NCBI GenBank assembly: GCA_019009955.1
Contig: CM032230.1
Coordinates: 23,988,001 to 24,052,000, forward strand
Length of the DNA stretch: 64,000 nt
DNA from: Riptortus pedestris
Lineage: Eukaryota > Arthropoda > Insecta > Hemiptera > Alydidae
Direction: 5' to 3'
Below the pieces are notes generated by a model. That model ran no database searches and was not told the DNA's origin. It worked only from the letters and a program-made list of their open reading frames with translations. The translations under genes were made by a program, and so were the position numbers. Shown piece after piece: positions 54,447 through 64,000 of this stretch (the stretch's first letter is position 1; the number at the start of each line of letters is the position of its first letter).

Positions 54447-54891
54447 ATTAAGAAATAGAGAACATATGGTTAGATCAGATCGTGACAGACATTTAGGTTC
54501 ACACTGCCTCTCTGAATACATTTTTTCATCGAGGATGAACATACTGCTTGAGACGCTGGAGTTTAATAGTACTTATAAATAAGTTCATAGTCAACAAAAA
54601 GAACAATCACAGTCTTTGACTTGGTACTCCTACTGTTTACACAAATACTTCCGTTTGATTGCAAATAATATTCACTCCGCACACGTGCAAACATCTTATC
54701 TTATCTGATGTCCAGATCTTTTTAGACTACACTAATTCTATGGCTTCGTTGAGGACTATTTTATTTATCGTAGGTCTTGAATTTTGTAGTACTTACATCT
54801 GTAAATGGAAATTTTTCACCATCTTCTTGTTTGACTAAACGAGAACGTCGGAGGTGAATATGAGATTTACCCTAAAAATCGTTAATCAGCT

Positions 54892-54892
<1 letters not shown>
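54447..54892. other. no gene seen
   Basis: Intronic-type DNA between a TAH copy and a long microsatellite; nothing recognised. Confidence 0.35.
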
Positions 54893-54965
<73 letters not shown>

Positions 54966-54984
54966 TCTCTCTCTCTCTCTCTCA

Positions 54985-55046
<62 letters not shown>
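54893..55046. repeat. compound (CT)n(CA)n microsatellite
   Basis: About 54 CT units with a few single-base interruptions followed by about 22 CA units, roughly 154 bp. The 76-codon SLSLSL/THTHTH frame across it is spurious. The strand-asymmetric pyrimidine run could form triplex DNA and the CA run Z-DNA; this is general knowledge, not shown here. Confidence 0.95.
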
Positions 55047-55050
<4 letters not shown>

Positions 55051-55149
55051 GGCACACCCACCCATCCACAATAATAAAGTGTAGCTACTTAGGATCCTCA
55101 CAAATGTTTTCGGTGGCTCAAAGGGAGCTGAGAAGCTTTTAAACACACT

Positions 55150-55200
55150 ATAGCCAGTCACCCAGGGCTGCTTAAAGTAAGCGGGTTTCCCAACTGCTTG
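55150..55200 (-). mobile_element. TAH 3' end facing away from a second 3' end
   Basis: In + sense CAGTCACCCAGGGCTGC, TTAAAGTAAGCGGGTTTCCC is the reversed TAH tail with a partly decayed hairpin. The next recognisable TAH end (56030-56069) is also a 3' end but on the + strand. Confidence 0.5.
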
Positions 55201-55385
55201 ACAAGGAATGATATGGTGTTATCACCTTATCATTTATTTTCTATTCCAGTATTTAGAAGTATTCCTAGACAAGAATGGAAATTTCAGGTGGATATGAGAT
55301 TTTTACTGACTTAGTTATTCTTAGTGATTCGGATGACTAGAGTGGGGGTGTATTGAAGGTTAAAAATACAAATATCACTTAATTT

Positions 55386-55421
55386 AGCTGTAGTAGCAAA
55401 AAGTGGACGTGAATGAATTTC
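55386..55421 (+). mobile_element. SINE tail scrap
   Basis: AATTTAGCTGTAGTAGC and AAAAAGTGGACGTGAATGAA match the last 35 bases of the tRNA-SINE. Confidence 0.4.
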
Positions 55422-55639
55422 GTTAATAATTGAAATTTGACAAAGAGGAGTGGGTTTTGAGAGAGTGGTAGTAAAATCAAAACTTTTCTATATATTGTGT
55501 TTAATCTTCAAGGCAACCTCACTTCTATTCACCTAACATTAGTCAGTACATCTTGAAACGTCGTCTTCCAGCCTTATTTTTCGACGTATTGTTTTCATGG
55601 GGTCTTTAATATATTTTATTCACTTCATGAATCTTTAGA

Positions 55640-56070
55640 AATATTAATAATTGATACCATACGCGATATTTAAGCGTTTTATGCTAAGCTAAATAAGAAT
55701 CCATATTCATATTCGTTGATCGCCAAATTCGGACTAGGACAGCGGGGCGGTTGGTTTAAAAATGAGTAAAACACTTGATTACGCTATCTCAATTTGCGTT
55801 GGATCTATTAATATTATAGAAACAAATTTATTAACTCGTTAATATTTATAACTTTGGTTCCATCATTTTTCAGTAACTCAAATATTAATATTATATAATA
55901 GTATTTGTATCCAAGTCATACGATTTTCATTTCAAGCATCTTTCGTCTAACATAAATTTCACACCGTGTTTATTAAAGTTTCTTAATCGGAAGAAATGTT
56001 GATTAGAGTTCAGATCACTACATTTCTCACAAGGAAATCTGCTTAGTTCACTGCCTGTTGCACGCTTTTC
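55640..56070 (+). mobile_element. TAH right half, old, scrambled
   Basis: TGATACCATACGCGATATTT, AAGCGTTTTATGC, GGACTAGGACAGCGGGGCGG and ACGCTATCTCAATTTGCG follow the TAH order. It ends AGGAAATCTGCTTAG, a lost hairpin and CGCTTTTC. Just upstream GACGTATTGTTTTCATGGGG is a TAH phrase that normally comes later, so the copy is rearranged. Confidence 0.45.
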
Positions 56071-56076
56071 ATTGAT

Positions 56077-56454
56077 ACAATTTAAAGTAAAACTAACCGA
56101 TAGCGGTTAAAGTAAAGCAATACTCATCTTAATTGGCCTTGCTACTAAATGGAATATAAGGAAGTTCTTCTTTTTTGATTCTCATATACGTTGATGAAAT
56201 GAAGGTCAAAATGATAACATGTAACATTAAAACGTTGCTGACTGTATAGCTTTGACAGAAACATCAATAAAGAATTAGATAATATATTATTGGCGGATGT
56301 GACTGGCTTATATTAATGACTCGGTTGGTGGACTACTATTAGTAGATAAAATTTTGCTTAAATGGTAAAACAGATATGTTAGGTACTTAATGGAAAGAAT
56401 TTCTGTTTGTTTTTTTTGTTGTATCTTTTAGGCAAAATACGTTTAATGTTAAAT

Positions 56455-56499
<45 letters not shown>

Positions 56500-56868
56500 G
56501 TATGTAGTACTGAATAGTAGTACATATGTAGTACTGAAAGATTTTTGTTCTTAACATGCTGGTCCCATTTTTCATGTTCCTATTTGAATTCATAACATGG
56601 TATGTATGAATGACGGCGAACTTGTTAAAACATATAATGGATTGCAATAACACTAAAACACCATTAAAACATACATTTATTTATTTAGGTGTTTCGCTAT
56701 TTGAGCGATTCACACTAATGCAGATTATATAAATAAAATAGATGATAAAGCCACCTTATAAAAATATTTTAAAATATCTAGTTGTAGGTAACGGTTATGT
56801 TTTCTCCCGGGGATATTAATGAGAACAGAAAGCTAATTCTTAAAGTCTACAGTTCAATCGTTTAGTGT
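56077..56868. other. no gene seen; (TA)n at 56458-56495
   Basis: About 19 TA units followed by a nearby direct repeat of GTACGTATGTAGTACTGAA / GTACATATGTAGTACTGAA (about 56496-56538). The 88-codon minus frame through it is spurious. Confidence 0.4.
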
Positions 56869-57115
56869 TTAATTTGATAAAAGAAGTTGTATCTGTTGGA
56901 GGAGTTTCATGATTTTCGCAATGCATGGGCTGTTGTCGTGTAGTAGTTCAGAAAGGTTGGTCGGTAAGCTCTTGACGGTTATTAGTCTGCAGTCTGTAAG
57001 TAAGTGTTTGATAGTTAGTTGTGTATTGCACAGTGTGCATAAAGGTGGATCAGTCCTAGTCATGAGGTGTCCGTAAATGGCCATGCCTCAAACGAGCAAG
57101 AACTACTTCTTCTCT
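56869..57115 (-). pseudogene. LINE ORF2 RNase H tail
   Basis: The minus frame 56869-57084 reads GHLMTRTDPPLCTLCNTQLT, then IKHLLTDCR and a leucine-rich end. PPxCxxCxxxLTxxHLLxDC is intact here, unlike at 41.2 and 45.7 kb, so this is the best preserved of the three. The frame ends at a natural-looking stop, and upstream the RNase H domain proper is missing. It lies 290 bp before the candidate exon at 57403 and on the opposite strand. Confidence 0.7.
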
Positions 57116-57135
57116 TCGAGTGTCCTGATTACTTG

Positions 57136-57187
57136 ACACACACACACACACACACGCATGCACGCACGCGCCCACACACACACACAC
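57136..57187. repeat. interrupted (CA)n microsatellite
   Basis: CA units broken by a GCATGCACGCACGCGCC stretch, about 52 bases. Confidence 0.85.
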
Positions 57188-57402
57188 GATATATGTATGT
57201 ATGTAGTCTCATATGTAGGACGTTATTACGTTTCAGCTAGAGAATATTGTGTTCCTCCGAATAAACTTTTTAAATAACAATTGTGCTTCTAGAGAGTTTC
57301 TATTTGAGTTATTCATTTTTGGTGCAACTCTAAGAGCAAAACAGCGTAAAATAATTTGTTATTATGGTTTATAATCGTGCAATAATTTTTTTTTGTTTAC
57401 AG

Positions 57403-57482
57403 GAAAATGGTGTTGTGGACGAGGAAGTGACGGTATCGTTGTTGGATATTTCAAAGAAAGCAGCAGCAACTCCAGAAAAACA
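57403..57482 (+). CDS. candidate second coding exon of a split gene
   Basis: AATTTTTTTTTGTTTACAG is a strong polypyrimidine tract and acceptor (AG at 57401-57402). The exon reads ENGVVDEEVTVSLLDISKKA and AATPEK plus two bases, and is followed by GTAAGA at 57483, a good donor. Its composition is far less AT-rich than either side, and the other frames hold stops. The product is acidic and hydrophilic with a KKAAATPEK stretch; I recognise no domain. Phase 0 entry matches the exon at 44530-44550. Later exons would lie beyond the window or are not seen. Confidence 0.5.
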
Positions 57483-59439
57483 GTAAGAAAACTTCTTTAA
57501 GTTTACTTTTGAAAGATATTTAATTTGAATACATATTAATTTAATATTCAATTTAATTTTAATATTTAATACATTTTCGAATTTATTTAAACCCCTTTTA
57601 ATATCTGAACATTGTTATACTAGGTATATTTATGAGGTGTTTAGATTTGAATAATTTATACTCTCAATAATTTCTTTCTATTGATTACATTCCGTGGAAG
57701 CCGTTTCTGTTGAAAGCAACGAATATTGACGAAGTATGTTATATGTAATTACCTAGGTTAAATATTACTACTGCATTAACATAGAATTATAATAGCAGTA
57801 AATCATTCAAGTATTAGGCGTTCTGAAAAAAAGTAAGCTTTCAATTAAAATGTTTGACTGAGTTCAATTAAATATTTTAATAGAAGGCTAATTTTTTTTT
57901 ATTTTGTTTTTTTTTATGGAAATGATTGAGGTTGTACACATGAGCAATATTATTGTAAATTTACTTTTCTAGAAATAATATCACATACACTTTTTGTCTA
58001 TCCTGAATATTAACCGTTCATAAAAAGCTATGTTCTTGAGTAAAAGCATGCATAACAGTTCCTCCACGCATCACCCCTGATTGATGGGTGGTTTATAGTC
58101 AAATCCAGCAACGCTAAGTGTAACTACTCCGTTTCTAAAGAGAAGAAATAATTGTTATTAACACGAACTCTATATTTACAGTTGGCATTACGTAACACAG
58201 ACCATTGGTTTAAAGACCACTAACACAGCTGCTGAAAGGCATTATTAACTTGAGCTATTCTTCTCATGCAAGGTCATATATATCGACTGTGCATTTCTCG
58301 ATTTAAAATACTGAAAAAGATTTCATCGCATTAAACCAATGTTGTGATTAGATTTCACTGAAAATGTGTGTTGTGGAGAGCGAAATCGAAATTCAAAAAT
58401 TATAAATCCTCTTTAAATGAATTTATATATTACTGTGCATTATTCCATAATCGGCTTCCGAAAGCCAATTTATAAAATTTACTTTTTATTTTATAGATAC
58501 TTTATATAAAATAAGGAGTAGATCTTTATAGTTAGTATAGATGTTATTGTCGAATTTCTACACCATAATGAGAATATTTACTTTATGGAGAGCTCCTAAA
58601 ACAAGACAAATTTGAACCTCTTGTTATTAAAATATAAATGCAAGTTCTGAACAATAGACTACTTCAACAATTGAAAAAAAATTAAGTATTTTATGTTGTC
58701 CATGGAGAAACCGAATGCACGTTTAAAGTCTCTCTCATCTTATATATGCTGCCGAATTTCTTTTTCAAATACTCAAGTATTTAAGAAAGTGCGTATTTTG
58801 AGAATCGTTATCAAGAAATAGTTTTCTTAATTTTCATATTTTATATCTACCTCACTGGCCTATTATAGTTTCATTCATTCCATTTTATTGAAAAAAAATC
58901 TTTACATCCACCCACATCATTTTGTTAACCGAAAAAGCAATTACTCATATTAATATTAAGTTTATGCTTCCTAATTGGTCTTTTTTTTTAAACAGTCATG
59001 GCTTTGGGAGAAATACAATCTTGGAGCGTATCTTTATATTTTTTGAGAGTGGGAATTTATTTAATTTTAAAATTTATGACGAAGATGATTATTCGATGAG
59101 AATAATGATATAAAGAAGGGAATTAAAGTATGATTTAAAGTCCTCCCTCTTGAAAAGAGGCAGGTACATTCTGTGTGACTTCAGTTAGTAACCTTTAGCA
59201 GGATTCCTAAAATGGAATTGGTGTCCCATAAAAGGTTAGTGTCTTGTGAGTTGCACATGTGACAGTTGCCTCTCAGTCTTGACCTGTCTCTCTAAGGAGC
59301 TGCTATGTTATATTAGTTAGTTTCCAGAACACATTCTTAAGAGGCTAGTGAATAGCGAAACATGTAGAGTGATTTATAAATTTGAAGGCCAAAAGAACAT
59401 ATGGAATTTTATTTCGAGACCTCCTGTTATTATATATTC
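57483..59439. other. candidate second intron, AT-rich
   Basis: Begins GTAAGAAAAC. No recognisable repeat or exon; a 63-codon + frame (58922-59113) shows no motif. Confidence 0.4.
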
Positions 59440-60180
59440 TACAAGCTTTAGGTACTTCGCGAGGGAAATCATTTGAGGCTGTATGTATGATGATGGTATT
59501 TTTTTTTTTTTTGCATTTACACCCGAGTCCGCCGTGCTGGGGATATGTTAATAATAAAAGTATTTGTTATTTACTTAATTCTTCAAAGTACACAATTTTT
59601 TTATATTACCCGTACCCAGTGCATGTTTTTTATATACTCATAAATTATCCTCTGAACCATATTACTCATAATCATAAAATAATTCAGAATTCCGAACCAC
59701 CTATGAATAAACGTTCATTTTCTCAAAAGTGGTCCAAAGCACCGCTTGGGTGGCAGTTGTTTTATATACGTATTGTATTTTTGGAAAGTGAACTGTATAT
59801 TCTTAATGGTACATAGCATTTTCAGTAAAGTAAAACATATATTAACGGCACAGAGCTAATATACTCCAGAAATACCTGAGTTTACCTCTCCAGCAAACAT
59901 TCTTTTAAATTATATATTTATTTACTCTAAATAACATAATAAACAACTTTTGTCACGTGCATATTTGCCGAAAAACCAATAAGAAGCGAAATATCGCTAT
60001 TTTTAATTTCAGGCCTCCCTCATAACCCCCACTCCTGTTCGTCTCAGAGAATATTAATGTAGCCAAAAACCTTACCGGGGTTAGTAGTAATGTACATACC
60101 AAGTTTCATAAAATTCGGTTCAGCAGTTTACGCGTCTATAAAGGATATACATACAAACATTCATTTTTATATATATAGAT
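59440..60180 (+). repeat. diverged copy of the 62.7-kb tandem unit
   Basis: TACTTCGCGAGGGAAATCAT, GATGATGGTATTTTTTTTTT, TGGGGATATGTTAATAATAA, AAACATTCTTTTAAATTATA, GCCGAAAAACCAATAAGAAG, AGGCCTCCCTCATAACCCCC, TACATACCAAGTTTCATAAA, ATTCGGTTCAGCAGTTTACG and a TATATATAG tail follow the order of the unit at 62692-63657. A 144-codon frame (59382-59816) runs through it and is probably fortuitous. Confidence 0.55.
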
Positions 60181-60371
60181 AATGAATGAGATTGAGTCAC
60201 AATTTAGTCACATGATTTCTACAACAACCATCAAAGCTTTTAATTTTGGTAAATAATAGTCATAATAATTTCTATTTATGGGCTTTAAGACGTTCAGTTG
60301 AGCTACTGCCTTGTGTACAAAGAATGCAGCTCTTGGCACATGTTGCTTGCCATGTGGTTGATCGCAGTGCA

Positions 60372-60755
60372 CTATTTCTGAGGATGCAGGCTCTTGATTT
60401 TATGTTTAGTACATAAATTAAAAATTATGAAAAGGAAATTAGCCATTACAAAGCAGAGTATTATGGAGCCCTTTCCTCCTAACACTCTATATTCTATGCC
60501 AAAACCTCGTTTCTGTTTCAAATTCTGGCAAGCCTCTGTATCACATCCTTCTTCATTTGGAATAAGGAAGTAGTATTTTGTACTCGCTTCGGCGGTACAT
60601 ATACTAAAAATTATTCCATCGAGTGTATTAGAAGTCAAGATTTGTTTTGTTATTTCATTTTTTATTATTGAAAATTTATCAGTTCCGCAAAAGACCTTGT
60701 TGGTCCCAGTCCATAGATAAGGGAAGGCGAGATAACTGCTCCTTACGATAGCCAA
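60372..60755 (-). other. unidentified 127-codon open frame
   Basis: The frame opens with TTG, has no early ATG, and ends with a hydrophobic stretch (SIILCFVMANFLFIIFNLC) that could span a membrane. Four cysteines precede it. No domain recognised, no clear splice acceptor at its start. In DNA this AT-rich a frame of this length is uncommon but not improbable, so I record it without calling a gene. Confidence 0.2.
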
Positions 60756-60801
60756 ACAAGGGAGGTTGTGAAATCTGGACTGTCCTCCAACTGTTGTGTC
60801 T

Positions 60802-61366
60802 ATTTGCAGATTTACCTTAAGGGAAATCAGCTATTGAGGTTGTACTCATGAAATATTTCTATAAATGTCCATCGATCCAACCCAGGAGACGTCGAAAATG
60901 AGGTCATTTCAAAACTGTATATACATAAATATATATTGTCTGATAACTAATTTTATATGATCTTTACCAGCTCGATATTTACCCGTTTTAACTAAAATTA
61001 AAGATCAAGTATGTTAACGGCTGAAATCCGACCAGTGCGAGGGGGGGGCATATCGAAAATTCTTAATACCTCCGTTATTATGCGTCTAATCGAAGAATTT
61101 TATAGTACAAATCTCATTGCAAATGTAATGTTCTATAAATGTTGTCAATAATGTTTTTCACTTCATTGATTAATAAATGAGATATTTGCATTTTTTAGTT
61201 TTCCTCCACAGTAAACCCCCACTCCTACTCGTGTCGTATTAAAAATAAGCTGTTATATTATGAAGCACATTATTTGAAGCCTGAATACCAAATATTGTTC
61301 TCATTGAACGTTTATGTTTTGAGATAAATACAAAGTGCGTCACACGTTGGTCATCTGCTTAGTTAG
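60802..61366 (+). mobile_element. TAH element, 3' hairpin lost, core type C
   Basis: TTGCAGATTTACCTTAAGGG, AAATCAGCTATTGAGG and the head precede a broken (TA)n (ACTGTATATACATAAATATA), then TACCAGCTCGATATTTACCC, GAAATCCGACCAGTGCG with a G run, ATACCTCCGTTATTATGCG, AACCCCCACTCC, AATAAGCTG and CCAAATATTGTTCTCATTG. It ends at CATCTGCTTAGTTAG without the hairpin. Confidence 0.6.
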
Positions 61367-61594
61367 TAGAACTCGAAATGCCTCTTTATCCTCTGGGTTG
61401 GACATAGAACTGTGTACGAACTCTTAAACCACAGCCCCTTGAATATGTGCAGTCCTCCATTAAGAGATACCTCTTCCAGGAAAAAAATAACGAGGCGTTA
61501 TTGGGGGTTTCTATTAGCCTAATCAGACATTTTAACTAAATAAACTTTTATTATTTTCCCATATTTATTTATAGCTGGTGGTGAGGGTGATGAG

Positions 61595-61892
61595 TGGTTA
61601 ATCACAAAACTTTTTTATGGCTCCTCACAATTTTATTTCTTATAAACGCTGAGCGCTTTCGGGGACTAAATCCCCATCCTCAGAGCGTAGGGCAATCCTA
61701 TAGACTTGCTACCAGGCTAAACCCTGCCGATGCACTCACTGGAATGCATCGGCAGGGTTTTGCCTGGTAGCAAGTCTATAGGATTGCCCTACGCTCTGAC
61801 GCTCTGAGGATGGGGATTTAGTTCCCGAAAGCGCTCAGCGTTTATAAGAAATAAAATTGTGAGGAGCCATAAAAAAGTTTTGTGATTAACCA
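61595..61892. repeat. 298-bp near-perfect palindrome
   Basis: Left arm 61595-61734 and right arm 61745-61892 are inverse complements except for two substitutions and one 8-base duplication (ACGCTCTG) in the right arm; the loop is CTCACTGGAA. The outermost arm is TGGTTAATCAC / GTGATTAACCA. Each arm holds a hammerhead-like core. Non-coding. It could be a foldback-type transposon, an inverted pair of short retroelement ends, or a hairpin RNA gene. Confidence 0.85.
61804..61843 (+). ncRNA. hammerhead-ribozyme-like core (putative), right arm
   Basis: CTGAGGA fits CUGANGA. TGGGGA-TTTAG-TTCCC gives stem II, then GAAA. AGCGC-TCA-GCGTT forms stem III of five pairs (one G-U) ending in a U and followed by T, which would be an acceptable though non-canonical cleavage position. 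I find no stem I. The left arm carries the same core on the minus strand at 61645-61683. Confidence 0.35.
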
Positions 61893-62691
61893 TTTTATTA
61901 TTTTGTTTAAACTGTATAGGTTTTCGAAATATTTACATCATCTAAAGAATTTTAAAAAAAATTGACTCTTGTCACTTCAGTTGTGGTAATAATATAGAAT
62001 GTCTATAAAAATATAAGAAAAGTCTGTGACGCAGGGGCTGTCCGATGCTGCTAGTCTATGCTGAGCAAAGTTTTCACGTGCTGAATGTCATATAGATATT
62101 ATCATTTCTCATTCTATTCTGCACTTCTCCTTTATTTAGTAAGGACCCAGGCAAGAAAAGATTCGAAATTTAACATAGACATGAGATATTTAGTGATATT
62201 ATAGCTTTCAGCGTAAACTCCAAGGAAAGAATGGAGTTTCACTAAGCGATGAAATTGCAAAAAAAAATATATATAACCATATATTATATATAGGGTGAAA
62301 TTTCTTGAACAGTTGTGAGGCATTACGTTATCGACAAGATTGATATCATCATATTTTTCGTTTCAATGCATAATATCCGTGAAATCAGCAATTTTATATT
62401 GTACCCTTCCTCTTCACTCCTGGTTTTCGGATACTTTTGTAATATACTAGATAGGATCCGATGGAAAGTGTAAAAAAAGTGCGAAATATTTACAATGAAT
62501 AACTGATAAAGTCAAATTAAACTGATAATCTCATTTTTTTTTTAAACTGTACGTAATAAAGCACACGCATGTCGCACATGTTTCACATTGCCAAATATTA
62601 ATAAATAATAACTAGCAAAATAAAATTAAACGACAAATGATTTAGCGAGTGACGAATATTTTAAACGGGTGTTCTAAAGATTTATTCATTA
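61893..62691. other. no gene seen; TAH tail scrap at 62016-62046
   Basis: AAAAGTCTGTGACGCAGGGG at 62019 is a reversed TAH 3' end without the inverted repeat. The rest is AT-rich; a 63-codon minus frame (62132-62323) has no motif. Confidence 0.4.
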
Positions 62692-63657
62692 CTAGCTCAG
62701 ATACCCGGCTTCGCTCGGGAATTCACTTGAGGCTGAATGGTGATGGTATATTTTTGGCAAGGCTTTACTTTTCACGACATTTACCCGTCCCAGTGTTTAG
62801 GGTTAACACCCGTCGTTTCTGTGGATTTGTTAATAATGAAATTAATTTTTTATGTAAGACTTCACTGTCCTGCATATTGTCATATTTCCCGTTTCCTGTG
62901 CATTATGCATAGATTTGAATTATTAAGGAGAAAATATTGACATAGATTTGAATTAATTTTTTAAGGTGAGGTACCTGGTAGTTCATATTGAAAAGAAGTG
63001 TTGAGGAAATTCCTCTAAATAACAAAATAAACAATTTTTTTTATGTGCATATTTGGTGAAACCCCAATAGGAAATCACTATTATTAATTTCAGGCCTCCC
63101 TTATAACCCCCACTCCTGCCCGTCCCTAGAAATGTTAGTATGGCTTATTATAAGGAAAGCGTTAGTGCTAATACACATACCGAGTTTGGTTTAGTTCGGT
63201 TGAGTCTTTTGTGCCAAATAAAATTGTTGACTCCCACTATAGGTTTCAGCGTATACCTCGTTTATAATTCGGTATACGAAAAAAGTGTATATAACAAAAG
63301 TTACTCTAAACAACAAAATAAACAACTTTTGTTATGTTCATATTTGCCGAAAAACCAATAGGAAACGAAATATCGCTATTTTTAATTTCTGGCTTCCCTT
63401 ATAAACCCCACTCCTATTTGTCCCAGAGGATATTAATATAGCCTAAAGTCTAAGTTGGGTTAGTAGTAATATACATACCAAGTTTCATAAAATTCGGTTC
63501 AGCCGTTTATGCGTGAAAAGGTAACAAACAAACAAACAAACAGACACCAAAGAAACAAAATGCAGTTATGGTGTCTATGACATGTGAAACGAAAAGTTAT
63601 CGTGAAATTTCGCGAAAAAAATCAATGTACAGACAGAGGTTACAATTTTATATATAT
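62692..63657 (+). repeat. 966-bp unit, first of a head-to-tail pair
   Basis: Starts ACTAGCTCAGATACCCGG, CTTCGCTCGGGAATTC and ends ATTTTATATATAT directly before the next ACTAGCTCAGATACCC at 63658. The interior holds two similar stretches (CAATAGGAAATCAC... at 63068 and CAATAGGAAACGAA... at 63355, each followed by GGC-TCCCTTATAA-CCCC), so the unit is itself partly duplicated. ACCAAGTTTCATAAAATTCG and GGTTCAGCCGTTTATGCGTG resemble 3' regions of arthropod LINE-type repeats. Overlapping frames of 87 and 67 codons are not genes I recognise. Confidence 0.65.
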
Positions 63658-64000
63658 ACTAGCTCAGATACCCGGCTTCGCTCGGGAATTCATATGAGGC
63701 TTAATGGTGATGGTATTTTTTTTGGCAAAGCTTTACTTTGCACAATATTTTGACATTTACCCGTCCCAGTGTTTAGTTTAAATACCCGTCGTTTCTGTGG
63801 ATTTGTTAATAATAAAATTATTTTTTTATGTAAGACTTCACTGTTCTACATATTGTCATATTTCCCGTTTCCTGTGCATTATGCATAGATTTGAATTATT
63901 AAGCACAAAATATGAACATACATTTGAATTAGTTTTTCCCGGTGAGGTACCTTGTAGTTCCAAAGAATTGTTGAGCAAATTTCACTAAATAATAAAATAA
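63658..64000 (+). repeat. 966-bp unit, second copy, cut by window end
   Basis: ACTAGCTCAGATACCCGG to AATTTCACTAAATAATAAAA repeats the first 320 bases of the preceding unit with few differences (a TTTGACA insertion, ATATGAGG for CTTGAGG). It continues beyond the window. Confidence 0.7.

Noticed and set aside
54854..55084. 76-codon frame SLSLSL...THTHTH
   Set aside because: A translated (CT)n(CA)n microsatellite.
59382..59816. 144-codon frame, the longest in the window
   Set aside because: Coincides with a diverged copy of the 966-bp repeat unit, low-complexity and without domains; treated as fortuitous.
60372..60755. Membrane-protein gene, possibly envelope-like, from the C-terminal hydrophobic stretch
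   Set aside because: No ATG, no recognised domain, no splice context and no neighbouring related genes; hydrophobic tails are common in translated AT-rich DNA.
733..62046. CRISPR-like array because of repeated AGCAGATTTCCC and hairpin words
   Set aside because: Spacing is irregular, hundreds to thousands of bases, and each word is the end of a transposon; the genome is eukaryotic.

Overview
This window looks like nuclear DNA of an arthropod, most likely an insect with a large, AT-rich, repeat-heavy genome. The best clue is a piece of mitochondrial DNA inserted at 11285-11805. It keeps the ancestral insect order nad4L(-), trnT(+), trnP(-), nad6(+), and its nad6 reads sensibly only with AGA as Ser, ATA as Met and TGA as Trp. 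There are no bacterial operons, rRNAs, CRISPR arrays or intact long ORFs. Most apparent ORFs are chance frames or translated microsatellites. Boundaries below were read by eye and may be off by several bases in decayed copies. | The main content is one family of non-autonomous transposons, here called TAH (provisional name), with about 18 long copies in both orientations plus many fragments. A TAH copy begins TTTTAGCAGATTTCCC, carries a short 5' palindrome and usually a (TA)n microsatellite about 120 bases in. It ends with GGGAAATCTGCT about 32 bases from the 3' end, then the hairpin ACGCAG-CCC-CTGCGT and GACGGACTTTT. An inverted repeat that is terminal on the left but internal on the right, a 3' hairpin, an internal microsatellite and no target-site duplication all fit non-autonomous Helentron-type rolling-circle elements (the DINE-1/HINE design). 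At least three internal core types (A, B, C) share the same ends. | Other mobile DNA: a tRNA-derived SINE family with a (TAA)n-type tail (7.7, 14.9, 25.4, 32.7-34.0, 40.8, 46.4, 48.0, 51.2 and 55.4 kb); a possible second tRNA-SINE (25.1 kb); LINE remnants (RNase H tails at 41.2, 45.7 and 56.9 kb; a Jockey-like reverse-transcriptase tail at 47.0 kb); a deleted hAT element with a probable 11-bp target duplication (34.2-34.7 kb); several palindromic MITE-like elements (7.1, 15.9, 16.2 kb); a near-perfect 298-bp palindrome with hammerhead-like cores (61.6 kb); and a tandem 966-bp unit from 62.7 kb to the end. | Host genes: the best candidate is a split gene on the + strand. A GC-richer promoter-like stretch (CCAAT, CACGTG, TCAGT) leads into a short coding exon at 44530-44550 with a perfect donor. 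A strong acceptor at 57401-57402 opens an 80-bp exon in the same phase, implying a 12.85-kb first intron full of repeats. The product is not recognised. A second, weaker candidate is a GC-rich island at 31460-31810 that could be a promoter and first exon on the - strand. | Region by region: 1-26.2 kb is dense TAH DNA with the mitochondrial insert; 26.2-31.4 kb is AT-rich and almost free of recognisable repeats; 31.4-34.8 kb is a GC island followed by a SINE/TAH/hAT cluster; 34.8-44.2 kb is more complex, mostly unassigned DNA with a local duplication and a long TAH copy; 44.2-57.5 kb is the candidate gene and its first intron; 57.5-64 kb is AT-rich DNA, one TAH copy, the palindrome and the tandem unit.
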